DNA from: Bog-793 sp050013835
Lineage (GTDB): Bacteria; Actinomycetota; Acidimicrobiia; Acidimicrobiales; Bog-793
Assembly (NCBI GenBank): GCA_050013835.1
Contig: JBEKEM010000006.1
Location: forward strand, 97,470-161,469
Direction: 5' to 3'
DNA: 64,000 nt
The position numbers were made by a program, and so were the translations under genes. Below, piece by piece: positions 58,844-64,000 of this stretch (position 1 is the first letter of the stretch; each line of letters begins with the position of its first letter). Under the pieces are notes generated by a model, which saw only the letters and a program-made list of their open reading frames with translations, made no database searches and was not told the DNA's origin.

Positions 58844-59069
58844 CTCTTTGCCCGACGGGTGCATGAATAGGTTGGTCCCGCATACCAGGCACCTTCTCGG
58901 GAGCCTCCGTCAGTCGCTCCGGGTCGTCTAGGCGGGGCAGTTGCACAGGACGCGGTCCAGGGGGCCAAGTAGAGAACGTCACTCGCCGGAAACGGCGACC
59001 CGCGCTCGGGCGGACGCGGAGGACGGCGCCAAAGGCTCCCTGGACCGGTCCGCTCCGGTCGGTCTTCCT

Positions 59070-59108
59070 GCGGGTTTCCCGCCGTGAGCCGGACTCGGAA
59101 ACCCCCGC
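59070..59108. repeat. Inverted repeat/hairpin upstream of the DUF4193 promoter
   Basis: GCGGGTTTCC (59070-59079) pairs with GGAAACCCCCGC (59097-59108) around a 17-nt loop, with a two-base bulge. No T-run follows, so it is a weak candidate for a terminator of the ThyX-like gene; a regulatory site just upstream of the promoter is equally possible. Confidence 0.45.
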
Positions 59109-59119
59109 CGGGACGACCG

Positions 59120-59147
59120 TTGGCGCGCCGAGGATGTGCCGTATAGT
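59120..59147 (+). promoter_or_regulatory. Sigma70-type promoter for the DUF4193 gene
   Basis: TTGGCG (59120-59125) and TATAGT (59142-59147) are separated by 16 nt, close to the housekeeping consensus and the best -35/-10 pair noted in the window. The predicted start near 59154 gives a leader of about 80 nt. Confidence 0.55.
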
Positions 59148-59233
59148 GCACGCGCCTGAGCGCCGACTCGGGCGGACGGACCGCCCTCGGCGGCGAACCG
59201 GGGACCGCTGGACAAAGGAGACCGAGGAACCTG

Positions 59234-59698
59234 ATGCCGAGCGATGTTGACGCCGAGCTCGAGCCGGATGCGCTCGCCGAGGGGGAGCTCGAGGAGCCTC
59301 CTGACGAGGAGCTCCTCGAGGAGGACGACCTCGGTATCGACGAGCTCGTCGCCGAAGACCTCGTCGACGAAGAGGAACTCGGCGACGTCGCCGACCCCGG
59401 CGCCGTCGTCGCCGAAGGGGAGGAACCGCTCGTCGAGCTCGAGGACGAGGAAGAGGACCTCGACGACGACGACGTGGAGGCGAGCCTCGACGTGATCCTG
59501 AAAGAGCGGCTTGTCGTCTCTGACGACGCCGACGAGGAGGACGACACCGAGGCCACCGACGCCGAGGATCGTGTCGAGGGAACGACGCGCGTGCTCCCCA
59601 AGCAGCCCGGCGAGTTCGTCTGCCAGTCCTGCTTCCTCGTGAAGAGCCAAACGCAGCTCGCCGACAGGCGGCGCAAGCTCTGCCGGGACTGCGTGTGA
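59234..59698 (+). CDS. DUF4193-like acidic protein with zinc-ribbon end
   Basis: A 154-residue protein. About 115 N-terminal residues are extremely acidic (runs of Asp and Glu). The C-terminus has a zinc-ribbon pattern: EFVCQSCFLVKSQTQLAD then LCRDC, i.e. CxxC...CxxC, which matches the actinobacterial DUF4193 family. Family members are about 100 aa, so the acidic region is expanded here. It could bind basic partners or RNA polymerase, but no function is known. Its stop overlaps the next gene's GTG by 4 nt. Confidence 0.8.
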   Translation: MPSDVDAELEPDALAEGELEEPPDEELLEEDDLGIDELVAEDLVDEEELGDVADPGAVVAEGEEPLVELEDEEEDLDDDDVEASLDVILKERLVVSDDADEEDDTEATDAEDRVEGTTRVLPKQPGEFVCQSCFLVKSQTQLADRRRKLCRDCV

Positions 59699-60156
59699 GC
59701 GGGTCCGACGACCGGCGGGACGAGGCCCGGCGGATCGCCGACGATTTCCTCGACTACGCCATCTACGCGCCGCTGGGCGCCGTGCTCACCCTCGCCGAGG
59801 AGCTCCCCGAGCTCGTCCGGCGCGGGCGCGAGCGGTTCGGGCCGCGCCTCGCCCTCGCCCAGATGCTGGGGAAGGTCGTGGCGGACTCGGCGCGAAGGCG
59901 CGCCGGGGACGTCCTGCGTCACCCCGGAGGCGCCTCCGGTGGCGACGCCGCCCCAGCGCATGTCCCCGCCGACCGAGCCGAGGCCGATCTGCCGATCCCG
60001 GGCTACGAGCTCCTCCCGGCTGCCGAGATCGTCGCGCGACTGCCAGGGCTCACCCGCCGGGAGCTCGACGCGGTGCGGGATTACGAGGTGGCGCACCGCG
60101 CCCGGAGGACCGTCCTCACCCGGATCGGCCAACTGCTCGGCGAAAAGGGCCAGTAG
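59695..60156 (+). CDS. Conserved helical protein of unknown function
   Basis: A 153-residue product with an N-terminal helix (DFLDYAIYAPLGAVLTLAEELPELV, about residues 18-42) and a C-terminal domain LPIPGYELLPAAEIVARLPGLTRRELDAVRDYEVAHRARRTVL (split here around residues 98-141), a motif seen in many actinobacterial hypothetical proteins. The middle is a flexible Ala/Gly/Pro linker. It is translationally coupled to the DUF4193 gene. No function is proposed. Confidence 0.65.
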   Translation: MSGSDDRRDEARRIADDFLDYAIYAPLGAVLTLAEELPELVRRGRERFGPRLALAQMLGKVVADSARRRAGDVLRHPGGASGGDAAPAHVPADRAEADLPIPGYELLPAAEIVARLPGLTRRELDAVRDYEVAHRARRTVLTRIGQLLGEKGQ

Positions 60157-60161
60157 GCGCG

Positions 60162-60671
60162 ATGGCAATCGGCCCCGAGGGGGCTCGCACCGCCCGCGCC
60201 GACGACAACCCCCGTCTCGGCGAGCTGGCCGTCGCCTACCTCGAGGAGCTCGGCGCGGCGCGCGGTGGCGCCGCGCTCGCTCGCTCGCTCCGCCCGCTCG
60301 TCGGGCCCGGGTGGCTCGACCGCGCCGTCCTCGGACCCGCGGGCCAGACGGTCGTCGCCGGAACCTACGACGGCCTCGTGGTCGGCCTGGCGGTCGTCGA
60401 GCACCCCGACCCGGCCACCCCGGAGTCCTCCGCCGACGATCGCCCAGGCATCGTGCGCGTCCTCTACGTCGAGCCCGGCATGCGCGGTGTCGGGGTCGGC
60501 GAGGCGATCCTCGCCGAGGTCTTCCGGCTCGAGGGCGCCCGTGGAACGACGGCGCTCGACGTACCGGCCCTGCCGGGCGACGCCCCCACGAAGTCCTTCC
60601 TCGAGGAGATGGGCTTCCGGGCCCGCCTGATCGTCATGCGCCGCAGGCTGGCGCCCGGTTGTGCGCCATGA
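60162..60671 (+). CDS. GNAT-family N-acetyltransferase
   Basis: A 169-residue GNAT protein; the acetyl-CoA pyrophosphate loop reads VEPGMRGVGVGEAIL (the Q/RxxGxG/A motif), preceded by the beta4 strand VRVLYV, and the C-terminal FLEEMGFR helix-strand is typical. The acceptor substrate is unknown. It follows the preceding gene by 5 nt, and its stop overlaps the Nudix start (ATGA). Confidence 0.82.
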   Translation: MAIGPEGARTARADDNPRLGELAVAYLEELGAARGGAALARSLRPLVGPGWLDRAVLGPAGQTVVAGTYDGLVVGLAVVEHPDPATPESSADDRPGIVRVLYVEPGMRGVGVGEAILAEVFRLEGARGTTALDVPALPGDAPTKSFLEEMGFRARLIVMRRRLAPGCAP

Positions 60672-61069
60672 AGGCCCCGTCGCTCTGCGTCGGCGTCGTC
60701 GCGGTGGAGGACGATGCCCTCCTCCTCGTGCGGCGTCGGCACGACCCGGGCGCGGGGCGCTGGTCGCTTCCCGGCGGCCGGGTAGAGCAGGGCGAGACCC
60801 TGCGCGAGGCCGCCTGCCGCGAGGCGCGGGAAGAGACAGGGCTTAGGCTCGTGGTCGGCGATCTCCTCGGCACGGTTGAGATCGACGCCGGCGAGGAGCG
60901 CTACATGATCTGCGACTTCCTCGCCCGTCGCGCCGACGCGGGCGCGACCCCGCGGGCGGGAAGCGACGCCGCGGAGGCCCGCTTCGTCGAACTGGGGTCC
61001 GTGGGGGGACTAGACCTCGTCGACGGCCTCGAGGACTGGCTCCGGGAGCACGGCCTGGGCGTCGACTGA
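60668..61069 (+). CDS. Nudix hydrolase
   Basis: A 133-residue protein with a full Nudix box GRVEQGETLREAACREAREETGL (about residues 37-59, matching Gx5Ex7REUxEExGU) in a small alpha-beta-alpha fold. It would hydrolyse a nucleoside diphosphate linked to another group; substrates such as 8-oxo-dGTP or ADP-ribose cannot be chosen from sequence. ATG 60668 overlaps the GNAT stop. Its last 60 nt overlap the 3' end of the opposite-strand gene. Confidence 0.9.
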   Translation: MKAPSLCVGVVAVEDDALLLVRRRHDPGAGRWSLPGGRVEQGETLREAACREAREETGLRLVVGDLLGTVEIDAGEERYMICDFLARRADAGATPRAGSDAAEARFVELGSVGGLDLVDGLEDWLREHGLGVD

Positions 61070-62725
61070 CGCCACCTCGTCGGTCCCCGCAGGGGTCGCA
61101 GCCGGCCCCGTCTCGACGGCGCTCATCGCACCCGCCGCCTCGCCCTCCGGCTCCGCCGGCCACTTTCCGGCCGGTACGGCCGCGTCACCGGTTCCGGCGT
61201 CCCCCTCGGTCGCCGCCGCGACCGGCTCGGGCGCCGCGACGAGCTGCGCCTGCTCGACGACCAGCGCACTACCCGGTCCGGCTGGCGCCGTGACGGCGGC
61301 GACGCCGGGATCCTCCGGCACCCGGCCGGCGGGCGCTGACGCCCCGGGATCAGGTCGCTTCTTGCGTCCCGGCCCTGCCCGCGGCGTGCGCGGCCTGGCG
61401 CTGGACCTCGTCGGATGTCCGGCGACCGGCCGCGGCGGCGGCGGCATCGGCAGGCCGAGCAGGGGCGCCAGAGACGGGATCCGCCCGGCGACGAGCGTCG
61501 CCGCCCTCCGGACCGACCCCGACGGGTCCTCCGGCAAGCCGGCGGGCTTCACCGCGCGCCGCACGGGGGACGCCGCGGCGGCCTCCAACAGCGCGAGCCA
61601 GCGCTCGACCGAGCTCGTCCCCGACAGCGCCGCGCCGGCGCCTTCGGCCAGCGGCCCGACGAGCGACGAGGGAATCCGCGCCCCGGGGTCCGGTGGACGC
61701 GCCGAGAGGCGCAGGGCGTGCAACACCCGACCTTCGTCGAGCGCCCTGGTGATGTCTCCCTCCCAGCCGGTGCGCAACTTGGCGAGACGGGCCTTCAGCA
61801 CCTCTCGGACGGTCCCCAGAAGCTCGCGACCGTGGTCATCACGCGGCGCGGCCCCGAGGACCGTCGCCCGCAGCTCCCGCAGCGAGATCGTCTCGAGCTG
61901 GGTCACGACCGCCTCGGCACGGTCGAGCCACACGGCCTGGCGCACGGGGGAGAGAAGCTGCTCGGCGAGGGCGATGATGGCCTCGCCGCCGACCGCCGGT
62001 CTTCCCGCCGCGAGCGCCGCCGACTGCTCGGCGGCGAGCGCCCGTCGGACCGCCGGCATGCCACCCGCGGCGATCTGGTCGGCGACCGGTCGTTGCTCTG
62101 GTGGGAGGTGCGCGAGGTACTCGTCGCGGTGGACGGTCCCGGGCACGAAGCGATCTGGACGGGGCCGGGTGCGCCGGGCGGGGGCGGCCGGAACCGCCGC
62201 GGCCTCCGCGGTCACGGTCTCGGCGCGCTCGGCACGCGGTGCCGCCGGGCGGGTGCGTCGGGGGGCTCCGTCACGCGCGGGCCGCGTCTCGCGTGCGTGC
62301 TCCCGCGACGGTCGGCGGCGTTCCGCCACCTCGGGTCGGGCACGCAGCTCGCCGCGCGGCCGCGCAGGAGCCGTCCGCTCGCGGGTGCGCGTCCGGCCGG
62401 TCCCGTCGAAGGGGCGCTCACGCGCGCCCCGCCCGGAACGCGCAACGAGCGACGTCGTCACGAGTGCGGATTCCTCCGGCTTTGCCGGCACGAGCTCGAT
62501 CCGCCCCTGGGACTCGGCCCGCTCGCGCGGGGGCAGCACTGACACCACCGTGATCCCGTCGAGCTCGAACTCCGCCTCGACGCGCAGGACGCTGCCGACC
62601 TTCGCCCCCGCTTCGAGCAACTGGCCCGCGATCACACCGCGTGGCTCGCGTGCCCCCGCGGCCCGCCACGTCCAGGTCCCGTCGTGTCGGGTCGAGGTCA
62701 GTTCGATGTCCAAACGCCTCGCCAT
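61010..62725 (-). CDS. Large conserved protein of unknown function
   Basis: A 571-residue protein. The N-terminal domain begins RRLDIELTSTRHDGTWTWRAAGAREP and includes a VLRVEAEFELDGITVVSVLPP strand-rich region (about residues 48-68), seen in Acidimicrobiia hypothetical proteins. An Arg/Pro/Glu-rich linker (about 100-190) leads to a helical domain (about 205-440, HLPPEQRPVADQIAAGGMPAVRRAL), and the last 130 residues are Ala/Pro/Gly rich. ATG 62725 starts at the conserved part. The 3' end overlaps the Nudix gene by 60 nt. No enzyme motif is visible. Confidence 0.75.
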   Translation of the reverse strand: MARRLDIELTSTRHDGTWTWRAAGAREPRGVIAGQLLEAGAKVGSVLRVEAEFELDGITVVSVLPPRERAESQGRIELVPAKPEESALVTTSLVARSGRGARERPFDGTGRTRTRERTAPARPRGELRARPEVAERRRPSREHARETRPARDGAPRRTRPAAPRAERAETVTAEAAAVPAAPARRTRPRPDRFVPGTVHRDEYLAHLPPEQRPVADQIAAGGMPAVRRALAAEQSAALAAGRPAVGGEAIIALAEQLLSPVRQAVWLDRAEAVVTQLETISLRELRATVLGAAPRDDHGRELLGTVREVLKARLAKLRTGWEGDITRALDEGRVLHALRLSARPPDPGARIPSSLVGPLAEGAGAALSGTSSVERWLALLEAAAASPVRRAVKPAGLPEDPSGSVRRAATLVAGRIPSLAPLLGLPMPPPPRPVAGHPTRSSARPRTPRAGPGRKKRPDPGASAPAGRVPEDPGVAAVTAPAGPGSALVVEQAQLVAAPEPVAAATEGDAGTGDAAVPAGKWPAEPEGEAAGAMSAVETGPAATPAGTDEVASVDAQAVLPEPVLEAVDEV

Positions 62726-63646
62726 GCCGACGGCCAACCTACCGCCTCCGCAACCACGGCGGGAATTCCACCGCCCGTCGGTGCCGATTCCGCGACCCAC
62801 GCCACCGCTTCGGCGGCACCGGCTCGCCATCCCCCGCGGCGCGCGCGTGCACGCCTTTCCTGCCCGGGGAGAGCTCCGCCCCCGCGAGGAAGGCGCTCCC
62901 ACGCGAGGGACCGCCAGTCCTCGCGAACCGACCGCGACGCTTGGCAGCGTGTCGCGCGCGCCGGACCGTCGTGACCGGTTCCCGGCCCGAAGCCGGCCGG
63001 TCCGGAATATCCGCGCCCGCGGGTGCCGCCGCCGGCACGGACTCCGGCTATCGACCGTGGCCCGCCCCGGCACGCCGACGTTCCCCGGCGCCCCGAATCC
63101 CGCCGCATCGCCACCCGGGAATTCCCCTTCCGCCGGTGGCGTCGTGCTGCTCGCGGCGCAAAACACGGAGGAGCGATATTGCGTATGACACAAACGTGTT
63201 ATCCGACAATTGACTCAATTGCGTCCGAGAAGTACACGTTTGAGTCAGTCCGAATCGCACGGCGCGGAAGTCCAGGTCACAGGGGTTCGAACTTCCCCCG
63301 ACCACGGAGAGCGCGAGCGCCCCCTTCTTGTTCCCGTCCCGGCCGACGCCCGCCGCCCATTCCAATTCCCCGCAAACCCCCGAGAGGTGCCCCCACCACC
63401 CGCCCCGCGGCAGCAGGCGGCCGGCAACCGGGGGCCAGGGGGCGCCTCGACTGCGCACATCAATCAGGGACTCCGTCCGCGGGTCCCCCAGGTGCTCTCC
63501 CCGGCGGCAGCGCGGCGGGAATTCACCGCCCGGGTCCTCCGGGCTGACACTCACAGTGCGCGCTTGGACGTGCGCTCTCAGTGATCTGTTTCGCTCACCA
63601 ATCATGGGCCGTATCACCACGCTACGTGAGCTAGCCGTTACGCCGG
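62726..63646. other. Gene-poor junction region
   Basis: About 920 bp with no supported gene. The left part is GC-rich and may contain the promoter of the leftward gene. From about 63170 the composition becomes AT-richer, with the nested palindrome at 63186-63247. Further right there is GGGG-TTCGAACT-TCCCC (63282-63298), which resembles a tRNA T-arm but has no matching partner arms. The region leads to a gene remnant and a new glycosyltransferase gene. Confidence 0.55.
63186..63247. repeat. Nested palindromes in an AT-rich spot
   Basis: Outer arms TGACACAAACGTGT (63186-63199) and ACACGTTTGAGTCA (63234-63247) pair at 13 of 14 positions. Between them lies a perfect palindrome CAATTGACTCAATTG (63207-63221). 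The element TGAC(T/A)CAA occurs three times: 63186, 63211 and, inverted, 63240. A multi-site operator or a mobile-element end are the main options. Confidence 0.7.
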
Positions 63647-63919
63647 TTGATTTGCTTTAATACTCCTGTGCTTATTGGGGCAAATGACCCGCCACTGGCC
63701 GGCGACTCCGGTGCAGCGACCGTCACCGACGACCGTCGCTGGGGCGGCTTCCTCGACGGCTCGGTTCCCGCCGACGGCGACTCCGTGCGGGTGGTCGAGC
63801 GCGTCATCGCGGCGACCTCGCCCGACGTCGTCTACACGCACGCCCCGCGGGACACCCACCAGGACCACCGGCAAGTAGTTCTTGAGACGCATCGGGGGGA
63901 TTGCGGCAAATGGCGATAA
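63647..63919 (+). pseudogene. Remnant of a PIG-L/LmbE-type deacetylase
   Basis: The middle of this 90-codon frame, about GGFLDGSVPADGDSVRVV through SPDVVYTHAPRDTHQDHRQVV, matches the C-terminal half of PIG-L family zinc deacetylases (the H-x-DH motif DTHQDHR). The N-terminal AHPDD motif and most of the fold are missing, and after QVVLETHR the sequence changes abruptly. It therefore looks like a decayed fragment. Its frame ends inside the start of the next gene. An intact short protein is unlikely. Confidence 0.65.
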
Positions 63920-64000
63920 ACATCGCGGATCATACCCACACCAGATTCAAACTCTCGGTCGTCGTTCCGGTCTTCAATGAAGTTGCAACCGTGCGCGACG
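63910..64000 (+). CDS. Glycosyltransferase family 2, N-terminal start (runs off the window)
   Basis: From ATG 63910 the first 30 codons read to KLSVVVPVFNEVATVRD, the opening beta-strand and nucleotide-binding loop of GT-A family 2 glycosyltransferases (dolichol-phosphate-mannose synthase or cell-wall sugar transferases). GGGGGGA about 11 nt upstream could be the ribosome-binding site. GC content is lower than in the rest of the window. The gene continues past position 64000, so subfamily and substrate cannot be decided. Confidence 0.75.
   Translation, partial: MAINIADHTHTRFKLSVVVPVFNEVATVRD

Larger units (their letters stand above)
58844..59233. other. Intergenic region between ThyX-like and DUF4193 genes
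   Basis: About 390 bp with no gene. It contains the hairpin at 59070-59108 and a good promoter at 59120-59147, followed by a leader of about 80 nt and an AAAGGAGA ribosome-binding site before ATG 59234. Its left part shows nothing definite. Confidence 0.6.

Noticed and set aside
63282..63298. GGGG-TTCGAACT-TCCCC resembling a tRNA T-arm
   Set aside because: Stem pairing is imperfect for a T-arm, and no D-arm, anticodon arm or matching acceptor strand is found on either strand. It could be a tRNA fragment but cannot be called.
1..64000. CRISPR array, rRNA, complete tRNA, insertion sequence or prophage
   Set aside because: No regularly spaced direct repeats, rRNA stretches, clear cloverleaf or transposase/integrase gene were recognised by reading; a covariance or profile search was not possible here.

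Overview
This 64 kb window is high-GC DNA from an actinobacterium. The gene content points to an Acidimicrobiia-like lineage: a Pup-proteasome locus, coenzyme F420 genes (fbiC and an NADPH:F420 reductase homologue), a mycothiol-ligase-type CysS paralogue (MshC) and a phosphatidylinositol-mannoside (PIM) block. This placement is inferred from gene families and gene order; no rRNA or tRNA gene was recognised. Coding density is very high. GTG starts are common, neighbouring genes often overlap by 4 nt (ATGA or GTGA), and several converging pairs share a CTAG stop.

Layout. (a) 1-3746: [NiFe]-hydrogenase maturation, with the 3' part of hypF converging on a hypC-like gene, hypC, hypD and hypE. (b) 4599-6740: a lipoprotein, then the thiamine salvage pair thiM-thiE behind a TPP riboswitch. 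(c) 6863-13302: a MarR regulator with an ABC exporter, then riboflavin synthase (ribE) joined to a three-part ABC importer. (d) 14085-19627: an amidase-like protein with an altered zinc site, an EF-G paralogue, a peroxiredoxin, Fno and MshC. (e) 19739-34638: thrS-HIT-pgsA-patA-pimA, an M48 peptidase, yebC, ruvCAB, yajC-secD-secF and serS. Much of this follows the mycobacterial order. (f) 34635-43037: thiD, a cupin, a LOG protein, the FO synthase fbiC, and the oxidative pentose phosphate genes pgl, zwf and tal. (g) 43245-45750: three small membrane proteins, trmI, a ferredoxin and a short secreted protein. (h) 46286-58843: mpa-dop-pup-prcB-prcA, a DUF2007 gene, pafA, lepB, tatB, tatC, a HelY-like helicase and a two-domain ThyX-like protein. 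(i) 59234-62725: a DUF4193 protein, a small conserved protein, GNAT and Nudix proteins and a large conserved protein of unknown function. (j) 62726-64000: a gene-poor junction with an AT-rich nested palindrome, a PIG-L deacetylase remnant and the start of a glycosyltransferase.

How the parts work together. Most of the window is core housekeeping: lipid anchors, Sec and Tat export, Holliday-junction resolution, tRNA charging and regulated proteolysis. F420 chemistry appears twice. The FO synthase gene sits inside the glucose-6-phosphate oxidation operon, and the F420-NADP oxidoreductase overlaps the mycothiol ligase, which suggests that NADPH, F420 and thiol pools are managed together. At least seven genes have a TAGNNT -10-like hexamer only 6-9 nt before the start codon and no convincing Shine-Dalgarno sequence, so leaderless transcripts are probably common.

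Most unusual items: the tandem ThyX-like protein with one RHR motif and no matching downstream Ser; serS with a probable CTG start; ribE coupled to an ABC importer; the amidase with a His-to-Tyr change; and the nested palindrome near 63.2 kb.
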